From assembly GCA_943788145.1 (NCBI GenBank), contig CALSPD010000029.1, forward strand, positions 27,716 through 91,715: DNA of 64,000 nucleotides. Reading direction: 5' to 3'. This document shows, piece after piece, positions 1 to 9,157 of this stretch. Each line of letters begins with the position of its first letter. Position 1 is the first letter of the stretch. Source of the stretch: an uncultured Flavobacteriales bacterium. GTDB lineage: Bacteria > Bacteroidota > Bacteroidia > Flavobacteriales_G > Salibacteraceae. Position numbers and translations under genes: made by a program. The notes under the pieces are model-generated. The model worked only from the letters and a program-made list of their open reading frames with translations. It searched no databases and was not told where the DNA came from.

Positions 1-150
1 GGACTTAAAATCGACTTTGAATCGGAGTGGGTGCATCTGAGAAAATCAAACACGGAACCAATTATTCGAATTTATACGGAGAGTAGGACGAGCGATTCGG
101 CCATGGCTTTGGCAATTCGATTTGAAAATGAACTTAAGGCTTTAATCTAA
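1..150 (+). CDS. Phosphohexomutase (GlmM/phosphomannomutase family), 3' end only
   Basis: Only the last 49 residues and the stop are in the window, in frame from base 1. The segment SNTEPIIRIYTE is the phosphate-binding signature of the C-terminal domain of alpha-D-phosphohexomutases; the leucine-arginine-lysine-serine-asparagine run before it is typical of GlmM/ManB-like enzymes. The family interconverts sugar 6- and 1-phosphates, in GlmM for UDP-N-acetylglucosamine synthesis. The C-terminus cannot decide between glucosamine, manno- and glucomutase. The next gene begins 7 nt downstream on the same strand, so the two are probably co-transcribed. Confidence 0.8.
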   Translation, partial: GLKIDFESEWVHLRKSNTEPIIRIYTESRTSDSAMALAIRFENELKALI

Positions 151-157
151 GAAAGCG

Positions 158-1300
158 ATGAAGGTATACTTTGATAGTGCGGCTACGACCATGCTCGATC
201 CACAAGTGATTGATGAAATGATTCAATATATGGGTGATGAATACGGAAATCCAAGCTCTACACATGCTTTTGGTCGGAAAACAAGAGTTGCGATAGACTT
301 AGCAAGGAAGAGAGTCGCAGCACATATCAATGCCGAACCGAGTGAAATTGTTTTTACAAGCGGAGGAACGGAAGCCGATAACATGGCCATCCTTTGTAGT
401 ATAAATGATTTAGGGATTAAACATGCCATTACTTCAGCTATAGAACACCATGCAGTTTTATATCCGCTTGAGCAGCTGGCTCGGGAAGGGAGAATAAAAC
501 TTTCAATTGTCCGTGTGCTTTCGAATGGACATATTGATCTCGATCATTTGAGACAGCTTCTTGAAACAAACGAACGATCGTTTGTTTCCTTGATGCATGC
601 GAATAATGAAATTGGCAATCTATTACCCTTGAATGAAGTCGCAGCTTTATGCGAAGAATTCAATGCTGTCCTGCATTCAGATACAGTTCAAACGATTGCG
701 CATTATAAGCTGGATGTCAGGTCTTTAAATGTGCATTTCATCACCTGTGCTGCGCACAAATTTCATGGTCCAAAAGGTGTTGGATTCTTGTATGTAAGTA
801 ACAAGATCAAAGTAAATCCATTAATTCGAGGAGGCGCACAAGAGCGGAGCATGCGGGCGGGAACTGAGAATGTTTATGGCATTATGGGCTTAGCTAAAGC
901 CTTGGATTTGGCTTACGCCAATATCGATCAAGATGTGAGCTACATTCGGGATTTGAAATTTTATATGATTAAGAAGTTGCGCGAAACCTTTTCTGAAGTT
1001 CAATTCAATGGTGATGCAGAAGGGGAATCGCTTTATACGGTGCTCAATGTTTGTCTGCCAGAAACGGACAAAAAGGAAATGCTTCTATTTAATCTAGATA
1101 TCGAAGGTGTGGCTGTTTCCGGAGGGAGTGCCTGCAGTTCGGGAAGCAACATTGGTTCGCATGTCTTAACAGCGATTGGTTCAAACCCAAATCGTCCATC
1201 GATTAGGTTTTCTTTTAGTCGAAATAATAATAAAGAGGAAATTGACTACGCAGTGAGCAAGCTCAAATCCATTTATGAGCTTCCTTTAATTACAAAATGA
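158..1300 (+). CDS. Cysteine desulfurase (NifS/IscS family, class V aminotransferase fold)
   Basis: A complete 380-residue PLP enzyme predicted to release sulfur from L-cysteine as an enzyme-bound persulfide. The N-terminal YFDSAATT motif, the SGGTEADN motif (about 68-75), the PLP lysine K201 in AAHKFHGPKG and the catalytic C326 in SGGSACSSGS are all present. The Cys lies in a long SxxACSSGS loop as in IscS/NifS (group I). No iscU or scaffold gene is adjacent. The neighbours are a phosphohexomutase and a PhnP-like hydrolase, so the sulfur acceptor cannot be read from context. Its stop codon overlaps the next start (ATGA at 1297-1300), implying translational coupling. Confidence 0.92.
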   Translation: MKVYFDSAATTMLDPQVIDEMIQYMGDEYGNPSSTHAFGRKTRVAIDLARKRVAAHINAEPSEIVFTSGGTEADNMAILCSINDLGIKHAITSAIEHHAVLYPLEQLAREGRIKLSIVRVLSNGHIDLDHLRQLLETNERSFVSLMHANNEIGNLLPLNEVAALCEEFNAVLHSDTVQTIAHYKLDVRSLNVHFITCAAHKFHGPKGVGFLYVSNKIKVNPLIRGGAQERSMRAGTENVYGIMGLAKALDLAYANIDQDVSYIRDLKFYMIKKLRETFSEVQFNGDAEGESLYTVLNVCLPETDKKEMLLFNLDIEGVAVSGGSACSSGSNIGSHVLTAIGSNPNRPSIRFSFSRNNNKEEIDYAVSKLKSIYELPLITK

Positions 1301-2073
1301 GTGAAGGATTAAAGATTACGTTTTTAGGTACAGGAACTTCAATGGGAGTGCCTGTCATAGGTTGCGATTGCCTTACGTGTTCAAGCAATGATCCACACGA
1401 TAAACGACTAAGAACAAGTATTTTAATCGAGCAAGGAGAAATCAAAGTGGTTGTGGATTGTGGACCTGATTTTCGAGCTCAAATGCTTGCGGCTAAAGTG
1501 CGATCATTATCAGCCATAGTGTTCACGCACGAACATAAAGACCATACAGCTGGTTTAGACGATGTACGCGCCTATAACTTTATTCAAAACAAACCAGTTC
1601 AGATTTGGGCCTCGAAGGGAGTAGAAAATGCTTTGAGGCATGATTATCATTACGCCTTTGCTGAAAAACGTTATCCTGGAGTGCCAGAAATAGTTTTTAA
1701 TCGAATCGGATCGGACGAGTTTAGTATTGGCGGGCTAACAATTACACCATTACCAGTTATGCACCATAAACTGCAAGTTTACGGATTCAAAATAGGTGGT
1801 TTTGTTTATATCACTGACGCTAATTCAATTCCTAAGTCAACTTGGTCGCAAATTAAGAATGCCGATGTTCTTGTATTGAATGCTTTAAGAAAGACCGAAC
1901 ATATCAGTCACTTCACCTTAGAAGAGGCGCTGGGAATCGGATTAGAAACAGGAGCTAAAAAGCTGTATTTGACACACTTAAGCCATCAAATGGGTCGACA
2001 TGAAGATGTTGAGCAAGAGCTTCCAGAGTTTGCGCATTTAGCTTTTGACGGGTTGGAGCTTTATTTAGACTAG
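1297..2073 (+). CDS. MBL-fold metallo-hydrolase, PhnP-like phosphodiesterase
   Basis: A 258-residue metallo-beta-lactamase-fold enzyme. The start FLGTGTSMGVPVIGC and the CDCLTC cysteine cluster (about 23-28) are characteristic of the PhnP/LipB-associated group. The metal motif HEHKDH (H78, H80, D82, H83) is intact and is followed by GLDD. LPVMHH (middle) and TDAN (later) supply further ligands, and the C-terminal LTHLSH motif completes the site. PhnP cleaves cyclic ribose phosphodiesters; Bacteroidota members mostly have unproven substrates. It overlaps the upstream cysteine desulfurase by 4 nt and shares a CTAG stop quadruplet with the convergent dihydroorotase gene. Confidence 0.85.
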   Translation: MSEGLKITFLGTGTSMGVPVIGCDCLTCSSNDPHDKRLRTSILIEQGEIKVVVDCGPDFRAQMLAAKVRSLSAIVFTHEHKDHTAGLDDVRAYNFIQNKPVQIWASKGVENALRHDYHYAFAEKRYPGVPEIVFNRIGSDEFSIGGLTITPLPVMHHKLQVYGFKIGGFVYITDANSIPKSTWSQIKNADVLVLNALRKTEHISHFTLEEALGIGLETGAKKLYLTHLSHQMGRHEDVEQELPEFAHLAFDGLELYLD

Positions 2074-3317
2074 ATAAGTACCACTTTTCCCTTCATTTCT
2101 TTGTTGAGGACGGGTGAGTTAGTTGATTTTGAGGCTAATGAATCTTCGTCATAATTCCAAACTGAATTAGGATCAAATAAGGTGAATTCGAATGGAGCAC
2201 CAATTTCTAATTGTGGTAAGTCTATTCCAAATCGCTTTCTAGGATTAAGGCTCATTGTTTTCGCTACAATCTCCCAAGAAATTTCGGAACTCAATTCACT
2301 GTTAATTAGGCTTAGTGCGGTTTCAAGCATGGTCATACCGAATGCGGCATGATCGAATTCACGGTCTTTATTTTCAATATTTTCAGGTGTGTGGTCAGTT
2401 ACGATCATGTCTATCGTTCCGTTATTGACGGCTTCGATAAGCGACTTTCGAGTTTTTTCATCTCGAAGATGAGGGAGCGTTTTAAAATTGGAATCAAATC
2501 CAGCAAGTTCTTGCTCAGTAAACAAGAGGTTGGGCAAGGCTACCGCGGCAGTTATATCTAGTTTATTATCCTTCGCCTTTTTGATCAATTCAATCGATCC
2601 TTTTGTGCTCACCGTGCTCACATGCATGGAAGAATTAGTGTATTCAAGCAGATATATGTCCCGATTCAACATAATTTCTTCTGCCAATTCAGGGGTCGAT
2701 TTAATCCCTAAAGTGGTATTGTCAGGGCTTTCGTTGACCATTCCACCAGGATTAATGCGTTCATCATTTGGAAAGGAACAAACGATGCCTTGGAAATTTT
2801 TCACGTAATCAAGTGCCCTTTTCATCATATTGACATCCGAAACAGCATGCTTTCCATCTGTGAAAGCAATCGCGCCATGTTGCTTTAAATCAAACATTTC
2901 ACTTAACTCGATTCCCTGTGCTGATTTGGTTATACTTCCGTAACAGAGAATTCGCAAGGAAAGTTGATCCGCTTGGTTAAGGACAAACCTTAGTTGCGCT
3001 TTATTATCAATTACAGGATATGTGTTGGGAAGCATGGCAATACAATGAAAACCACCCTTTTTGCCCGCTTTAGCTGCTGAAACTAGCGTTTCTCTATGCT
3101 CATTCCCCGGCTCGGGTATTGTGCATTGAGCATCCATTAAACCGGGTAAACATAGGAGGCCATTTATTGAAATGACATCGATATCAGATGATTCCACCTT
3201 TAATGCAACTCCTACTTTTTCGATTAAACCGTTTCGCACCAGAATATCGACCGTTTTACCATTAAATGGATGATTAGGGTAGTGGATGATTACCTGTTTT
3301 ATAAGTTTAGTTTTCAT
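2070..3317 (-). CDS. Dihydroorotase-like protein lacking the HxH metal motif (PyrC'-type)
   Basis: A 415-residue amidohydrolase of the multifunctional-complex dihydroorotase type. Active enzymes carry an HxH followed by R-E-P-G after the first strand. Here the matching stretch reads MDAQCTIPEPGNEH, so both metal histidines are absent while the following PGxEHxET block is kept. The later TDHTPE motif still has its Asp-His. The same loss defines non-catalytic PyrC' subunits that scaffold aspartate transcarbamoylase, and many Bacteroidota proteins named dihydroorotase show it. I infer a structural pyrimidine-pathway role. The start overlaps the stop of the upstream VWA gene by 4 nt, so the two are coupled. 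Confidence 0.8.
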   Translation of the reverse strand: MKTKLIKQVIIHYPNHPFNGKTVDILVRNGLIEKVGVALKVESSDIDVISINGLLCLPGLMDAQCTIPEPGNEHRETLVSAAKAGKKGGFHCIAMLPNTYPVIDNKAQLRFVLNQADQLSLRILCYGSITKSAQGIELSEMFDLKQHGAIAFTDGKHAVSDVNMMKRALDYVKNFQGIVCSFPNDERINPGGMVNESPDNTTLGIKSTPELAEEIMLNRDIYLLEYTNSSMHVSTVSTKGSIELIKKAKDNKLDITAAVALPNLLFTEQELAGFDSNFKTLPHLRDEKTRKSLIEAVNNGTIDMIVTDHTPENIENKDREFDHAAFGMTMLETALSLINSELSSEISWEIVAKTMSLNPRKRFGIDLPQLEIGAPFEFTLFDPNSVWNYDEDSLASKSTNSPVLNKEMKGKVVLI

Positions 3318-5315
3318 CTAAAGAGTTTTAATAAAACGGATTCAATTAATAGAAAAAACAATCCGAAAAGGAGTAAAAATGGCCATAGTTTATAACCATC
3401 GTTGCGAATATTAATTGCAGCACCAAGGGCTTCTCCGGTCTCATCGATGAGACGAAAGTTGTAACCCGAATTTGTAAAATAACTATCTATGGTTTTTTTA
3501 GCTTTATTCTGAATGATGCTTTCTTTTCTATTGTAGTTAAAGGCCAGCATTTTTAAAGGAATGTTCATCGTTTTTAACTCATAAAACCCTGGAGCCTTTA
3601 TTAAATCGTGTAGCGTCAACCCATCATAGATAATTCCTGGAATGAAAGTCGTACTATCCTCAATTGATGATATTTCATATGATTCAGCTAGCTTGTTGGG
3701 TATTTCAATCTTCGAATCACCGACTAAGTATGAAAGGCGATGGGAGAGACCAGATTCCATGCATATATTTAAAACGGTAGGAACGAATAGGGCGTGCTTT
3801 TGAAAGTTGGTATAGCTCTCAGAAAGTTCGGTGGAAATGAAAAAAACACGAGCGTTGTGTATTGGAATGGCGCATACCAATGGATCATTATTGAACAATT
3901 GGATCAAAGGTTGGATGTCGTTACCTTTTAACTTCCAATGGCCGTGAACATTGGGATAGTTTAAATTTTTCGGCTGCGTCTCAAAAACATCCTTAAAAAT
4001 GGCGTCATTAGTCTCTAGAAAATTCGCTTCTACACTTGAAGTATCCCAGCTTTCGAGCGAAACATTAAACTCAGATTGAATAAGTTCTCGGCTGCTTTTG
4101 GAGATGTCTTTGGGTATGGAAATCAGAACATTCACTCCATTTTTAGTCAAAGCGGAAATGGAAGACATTAGTCCAGAGTTTAGATTTTCCAATTGATTGA
4201 AAATCAACAGATTTAATTGGTTTAATGAATCTTGTCGGATACTATTCTCTCCAACTTTGTGATAGGCGAATGTTTCGGCATCAAAAACCTTTTCAAAAGG
4301 TGATTTTATGTTGCTTCCCGATATTTCTAATACTTGATAAGACTTATCAACTTCGAAGGTGAAATAATAATTATTGTCAAAGTCGATGGGGTCGATCTTA
4401 AGAGAAATGTTACCCTGAATGATTGATGATTCGGATGGGATAAAAGCGAATCCTGTATCAAGAGTCGAATTAGCTTCTAGCTCCAAAATTGAACTTGAAA
4501 GAATGGACCCGTTAATTTCTAAGTTGACTTCAACGTTATTTTGAAAAGACACTCCATAGTTTGTAATTCTATAATTAAGAATTACTTCCTTCCCGGCCGT
4601 GACTATTGGTTCATTTATCCATACGCTATCTATTCCAACATTTACATCCGCCACACTAGTGTACGGCAGTACATTAATTTCAAGCAAGGAGTCCTGTTTC
4701 CAAGTGGTTGAATCAATATTGTTTCGAAAATCAGATAAAAGATAAATTACACTAGATCCAATTTCTTCAACGGCTTTCGAGTCAATATGAAACTGAATTA
4801 CTCGATTAATAGTTTGAAAATTTGGCGAATAATTAATGGCATCCAGTCTAGAAACAAAAGTCTCTTTATCAACAAATTTTCTTTGTTCCGAACTTAGGTC
4901 ATTGGTAATGAGTTGAAATTTAACTTCAGAACTATAGGAATCTACGATTTCAAATGCGTCCCTTAAAGCGAGTTTAAAAAGTGATGTCGACTCCCCCTGG
5001 CTTTGCATGCTCAAGGAATTGTCAATATATACACTAACATACTTAACGTTACCATCTAAGGTTTTAGCATCTTCATTTTCTATGCGAGGATCTGTAAACG
5101 CAAGAACAAGAAAAGCGAGAAATGCCAACCTTGAGAAAAGGACCAGAAAATGTTTGAGTTGGTTTTTTTATTTGAGATTTCGTTTGTATCTCTTTCAGCA
5201 AGCTGATGTCAGAGAAGTATAGTTTTTTGAATCTACGAAACTGGAAAAGGTGAATGATGATAGGAATAGCCAGTATTCCGAGTGCCCAGAGAAAGGATGG
5301 CGAGGAGAAAGTCAT
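3314..5315 (-). CDS. BatA-like membrane VWA-type protein, interrupted by one frameshift
   Basis: Two overlapping frames make one gene. The 5' part (to about 5160) encodes SPSFLWALGILAIPIIIHLF, the first transmembrane helix of the N-terminal double-TM BatA domain. The other frame supplies LKHFLVLFSRLAFLAFLVLAF, the second helix, then a large extracytoplasmic region with a degenerate von Willebrand A fold (VSVYIDNSLSMQ, a MIDAS-like DxSxS). A last TM helix sits at the C-terminus (about residues 645-665). The frames join if one A is removed from an A7 run (T7 on the + strand, 5163-5169), reading IKNQLKHFL as in relatives. Bat-type proteins are envelope-associated; their precise role is unsettled. 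Confidence 0.8.
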
Positions 5316-5322
5316 CAAAGGT

Positions 5323-5330
5323 CAAAGGTA
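5323..5330 (-). promoter_or_regulatory. Candidate Bacteroidota -7 box upstream of the BatA-like gene
   Basis: The minus strand reads TACCTTTG, an exact match to the Bacteroidota -7 consensus TAnnTTTG. It ends about 7 nt before the ATG at 5315, so the transcript would be almost leaderless. I see no well-placed -33 TTG. Confidence 0.4.
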
Positions 5331-5351
5331 ACAGTTGCCTGCAATCCTATG

Positions 5352-6455
5352 CTATTTTGATAGATGAATTTGAAGAATAAAGAATGGTGGGTCAGATCGG
5401 TGGACAAGGATTTCGTGATCGATTTCATGACCGCTGATTTTTCGCAATTGCATTAGACCTTTTCCTTTACTGGATTCGGCACCTTCAGCATGTGTCGCTA
5501 AGTATTTCGTTAATTCGTCTGTTGTTAGAACATTGATCGCGCTAACTATTTTGTCTAATGTTTCAGTTTTATCGCTTTGAACGTAATTACCAGAAAACAT
5601 GCAATACCTTTTATCATTTTTTTGAAGCATAAAAACACCAGGCTTACCGGGGTAATTGTATCTGTTGTAAGCATGTTTTGCAACATTCCGCAACAACTCA
5701 GTCATAACCAATCCAAGACCTCCTCCTTCAGGATCATCGCTGATGGTAGTGTCGATCTGGTTCGATAAATGATTTACGTTGTCCTCGTGAAGTAATCCTT
5801 TAAATAAGATTTGAGCTTCACAAGCAATCATCTCATCGTGCAATGCAACCGCACGATCTAAATATCCCTGAGGGTCCTGTGCGTCATAAACCTCTGGATC
5901 AATGGCAATACACAAATTCAAATAATAGAAGTAGCCATCATTTACGGGGACGAAGTGATAAGACAGCTTTCCTGAGGATTTTCGAGCCATATCAACAAGG
6001 CCAAGTCCAGCACCACCTTTTGAAGAAAATCCAGAAGAACTTAATATTTCGAGATAGTATTCTTTCAGTTCTGATTGTTCTTTGTTGCTTATAGTTCCCA
6101 ATCGCTCTTCTAACATATCCTTGATGTCAGCTGCTACCCAATTGCCATAAGTGATACTATACGCTTCTGGATGACGGTTTATGATAAACAAGCCCCCTTC
6201 ATAGGAGTGTCCGTCATGCGTATAGTGTTGATGTCGTGTGATGTTTTGTAAACCTTCTACCATCAGGTAGTATACCTTTTTGGAAATCTTTGAACTATCA
6301 AGGTCGTGAAGATTACCTTCGGTCAGGAAAAGGATGTTGTCAGTGATAGATGAATTGAAATTTCCGCGACATGCGAAAAGAAACCGATCGGTATCAATTG
6401 ACTCACCCGTTTCATGGATTAAGCTGTAGGCAAGTTTGGTTTTATTCTCTATCAT
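5352..6455 (-). CDS. Tandem SiaB-family (DUF6272) histidine-kinase-like ATPase domains in one protein
   Basis: A 367-residue protein with two copies of the ~180-residue SiaB-type domain. Copy 1 (about 15-190) has an N-box-like EGLQNITRH and a glycine-rich SKGGAGLGLVDMA lid. Copy 2 (about 210-365) has TELLRNVAKHA and a shorter SSKGKGLMQL lid. SiaB of Pseudomonas is a single-domain GHKL-fold kinase that phosphorylates the anti-sigma-antagonist-like SiaC, with SiaA as the opposing phosphatase. No SiaA or SiaC homologue is in this window. No membrane segment is seen, so it is probably cytosolic. Single-copy family members are about half this length, so this is a fusion or internal duplication with divergence. 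Confidence 0.7.
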   Translation of the reverse strand: MIENKTKLAYSLIHETGESIDTDRFLFACRGNFNSSITDNILFLTEGNLHDLDSSKISKKVYYLMVEGLQNITRHQHYTHDGHSYEGGLFIINRHPEAYSITYGNWVAADIKDMLEERLGTISNKEQSELKEYYLEILSSSGFSSKGGAGLGLVDMARKSSGKLSYHFVPVNDGYFYYLNLCIAIDPEVYDAQDPQGYLDRAVALHDEMIACEAQILFKGLLHEDNVNHLSNQIDTTISDDPEGGGLGLVMTELLRNVAKHAYNRYNYPGKPGVFMLQKNDKRYCMFSGNYVQSDKTETLDKIVSAINVLTTDELTKYLATHAEGAESSKGKGLMQLRKISGHEIDHEILVHRSDPPFFILQIHLSK

Positions 6456-6522
6456 TCCGTATCCCGCAAAAGTTTGAATAATCTTTAAATAATCAACATT
6501 TTAATTCATCAATATCTGAATT

Positions 6523-7005
6523 ATGCGATCAGAATATTTTAAACTTCTTCAATGGTCGGAAAGTAATAAGAAAAACTTGACCAAACGAATCGACCGATTG
6601 AAAAGATTAAAAACGTTGGATCAGACCATTAATTCTGCCCACGAAAAAGCGTTTAATGAAATAGATTGTTTGGAGTGCGCAAATTGTTGCAAGACTACTG
6701 GGCCATTGGTGACAAACAGCGATATATCTCGGATATCCAGTAAATTAAGGGTTTCTGAAAGAGAGTTTGTTTCTACTTATTTACGAACAGATGAAGATGG
6801 GGATCATGTGTTTAAAGGAATGCCATGTCCATTCCTAAGCGAGAACAATTATTGCGCTATTTATGAATATCGACCTCGTGCGTGCAGGCAATTTCCACAT
6901 ACGAATCAAAATGGACAGGCTGAAATCACTCATTTAACTCGAAAAAACGGCAGAATTTGCCCTGCAGTTGCTCGGATTTATCAAATAATCTCCGACTTAG
7001 ATTGA
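6523..7005 (+). CDS. YkgJ-family cysteine cluster protein
   Basis: A 160-residue protein with the family's cysteine layout: CLECANCC (about 47-54), then CPFL, CAIYEYRPRACRQFPH and a late CP. The spacing is that of the YkgJ/UPF0153 family, thought to bind a zinc or iron-sulfur centre; the biological role is unknown. The basic, lysine-rich N-terminus is helical. Its 3' end overlaps the convergent membrane-protein gene by 25 nt. Confidence 0.85.
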   Translation: MRSEYFKLLQWSESNKKNLTKRIDRLKRLKTLDQTINSAHEKAFNEIDCLECANCCKTTGPLVTNSDISRISSKLRVSEREFVSTYLRTDEDGDHVFKGMPCPFLSENNYCAIYEYRPRACRQFPHTNQNGQAEITHLTRKNGRICPAVARIYQIISDLD

Positions 7006-7358
7006 ATATTTGGAATTGGAAAATTCATCCATTTGGCAAAAATCAGGGCTCCGATTAGATAGGCAACAATATCCAAGTAATCACGCGTAAATCTGGTATC
7101 GACTGTCGGTAAATAACCTTCGAAATAGACACTAACTGCGGCTGTGATAAGGATGATGTCAAATGCACTTAATGTGAAGTTTCTGAATGGTTTAAAAACA
7201 CGCTGGAGTATCAATTGACTTGATTTTAGAATAATAGGTAGCGCTAGAATGTCTTCAAAGTAAGCATGAAAGAAAATGATGTTAGGATTGAATGACTCGA
7301 ACAATTTATAACATGAGAAGAGTAGGAGTAAGAAGCAATAAAGCCATATATGTTGCAT
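6981..7358 (-). CDS. Small multi-pass membrane protein, unknown function
   Basis: About 125 residues counting from the ATG at 7358, which starts MQHIWLYCFLLLLF and lies 5 nt past the stop of the upstream zinc-ribbon gene. A longer reading to 7463 would overlap that gene by 100 nt and is unlikely. Four hydrophobic segments are visible, with a conserved-looking polar motif HAYFEDILALP between TM1 and TM2. Related short Bacteroidota proteins carry uncertain transporter names; I cannot assign a substrate. The gene is probably translated from the same message as the zinc-ribbon protein. Confidence 0.6.
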   Translation of the reverse strand: MQHIWLYCFLLLLFSCYKLFESFNPNIIFFHAYFEDILALPIILKSSQLILQRVFKPFRNFTLSAFDIILITAAVSVYFEGYLPTVDTRFTRDYLDIVAYLIGALIFAKWMNFPIPNIQSKSEII

Positions 7359-7363
7359 CGATT

Positions 7364-7663
7364 TCAATGGGCCAGGGAGGTTGAAAGGTATATGAAGAAG
7401 CCTACGATAGCATAAAGTAAGAGCTGAACAATCTGGATTGGGCGTTTGACTATTTTCAACCAAAGTGGATCAGATATATTTATTCGCCAAATGGGAATAT
7501 GAAGATCATCTACCTCCTGTCGCTTTTTGATTTCCGCCCTTCTTTCTTTTAAAAGCTCAAAGCCGCAAGTAGGACACGTTTCAATTTCGGCATCCATCCA
7601 ACTTTGGCATTTTGGGCATCGCCTTAGGTGCATATTTGGCCTTCCTTCACTTGTCTCTGTCAT
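7364..7663 (-). CDS. Zinc-ribbon membrane-anchored small protein
   Basis: A 99-residue protein. An N-terminal zinc ribbon has two CxxC knuckles, CPKC and CPTC, 12 residues apart (about 16-34). A charged helix with ELLKERRAEIKKRQ follows, then a C-terminal hydrophobic segment (about 74-95) that should anchor it in the inner membrane with the ribbon in the cytoplasm. Function is unknown. It sits between the PIN-PhoH gene (4 nt upstream) and a small membrane protein (5 nt downstream), so all three are probably one operon. Confidence 0.65.
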   Translation of the reverse strand: MTETSEGRPNMHLRRCPKCQSWMDAEIETCPTCGFELLKERRAEIKKRQEVDDLHIPIWRINISDPLWLKIVKRPIQIVQLLLYAIVGFFIYLSTSLAH

Positions 7664-7667
7664 GTGA

Positions 7668-9006
7668 TTATAGTAGCTCGTTTGCCAAATTAGCTAACTC
7701 AGAGCGTTCTCCTTTGGTTAACGTAATATGAGCAAACAATGAATTGCCTTTTAATCGGTCTATGATATAACTGAGACCGTTTGATTGTTCGTCAAGATAT
7801 GGTGTGTCTATCTGCCTTATGTCGCCTGTAAAAATGATTTTAGTGTTGGCGCCAGCCCGAGTGATAATGGTTTTCACCTCATGTGGAGTTAGGTTCTGAG
7901 CCTCGTCTACAATAAAATATACATTACTTAGACTGCGCCCACGGATAAAGGCCAGCGGAGTGATTTCAATTTTCTTCTCCTTCAGCATGACCAGTATTTG
8001 CTTGTAACGCTTCTCATTTTCAGAGAATTGACTTTTAATGAATTCTAAATTGTCCCAAAGTGGTTGCATGTATGGATCGATTTTTCGCTCGGCTGTTCCA
8101 GGGAGGAAGCCGATATCTCGATTACTCAAAGGAACAATTGGCCTAGCTAGTATTATTTGCAGATACTCCTTTTTTTGTTCAAGAGCTGCCGCTAAAGCCA
8201 ATAACGTTTTTCCAGTACCTGCCACTCCCTGCAATGTGACGAGCTTAATAGCGGGATTCATCAAAGCGTGCATGGCAAAAGTTTGTTCCGCATTTCGAGG
8301 CTTAACTCCATAAGTATAGAGCTTTTTCAACTCGCTCTATCATGGCATTTAAAGGGTTGTAATATGCCAGAGAGGATGTTTTGCCATTCTTTAAGATATA
8401 ATAGTGATTGTCAATGACTTTCTTTAGAATAGATATATCTTCAGTTAAACCGTGAGTATAGAGTTTTCTAATATATTCACTATCAATATCCTCTAACGTT
8501 ATGTTGCCTTTATACAGCTCGTCAACATCATTTATTTTGCCTGTTTCATAATCTTCCGCATGAAGATTTAATGCTTTGGCTTTTAGCCGGAGATTAATGT
8601 CTTTGGTGACGAGAATTACTTTGGCATCTTTTTCCGTGTCATTCAGGTGTAACACCGTATTCAATATGCGATGATCGGCTTTATTGTCGGCATAAATTTT
8701 TTCAGCATCTACGGCTAATTTACCGTTGTTAAGAATGATTTTAAACTTGCCCCTTTTTACGCCTTCTAAGGGTATCCAATCTTGGAGCATGAAGTCGGCA
8801 CTTAATTTATCGATGAGTCGAATAAATTCGCGCGCCTCGTAGTTTTTACTGTTTTTTCCGCGTTTAAAATTATCAAGCTCTTCGAGAACAGTGATTGGTA
8901 AACAGATATCGTGCTCATCAAAATTGTTAATTGCCTGATGATCATGCAAGATGACTGAAGTATCTAAGACAAAAATTTTTCTCGACTCTTTCTTGATTCT
9001 TGGCAT
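7668..9006 (-). CDS. PIN-domain PhoH family protein (YlaK/PhoH2 type), interrupted by one frameshift
   Basis: The N-terminal frame (8302-9006) encodes a PIN nuclease-like domain starting [12 protein letters not shown] with later acidic residues ([19 protein letters not shown]). The C-terminal frame (7668-8330) encodes the PhoH ATPase with Walker A GVAGTGKT and Walker B FIVDEAQN. The family is a single ~445-residue protein. Here the frames overlap at 8302-8330 and join as [14 protein letters not shown] if one A is dropped from an A5 run (+ strand T5, 8323-8327). Known relatives act as RNA helicase/RNase pairs. A sequencing error is more likely than a real split. Confidence 0.85.
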
Positions 9007-9157
9007 CGGATGTGTTTTGATTACATCGAATTTAACGCAAGTAATAGGTGGTAAATCGACCTGAACTGAGAATTAATGAACGCTATTTGTTGAAAGCTGA
9101 AAATTGATCAATGCACGATTTCCCTCTCAGCCCATTATTTGACTCAAGATTCCTGGT

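Noticed and set aside
5160..8330. Programmed ribosomal frameshifting in the BatA-like and PhoH-like genes
   Set aside because: The runs lack a convincing slippery heptamer plus stimulator for the required +1 shift. Both errors have the same polarity in A-runs, which sequencing error explains more simply.
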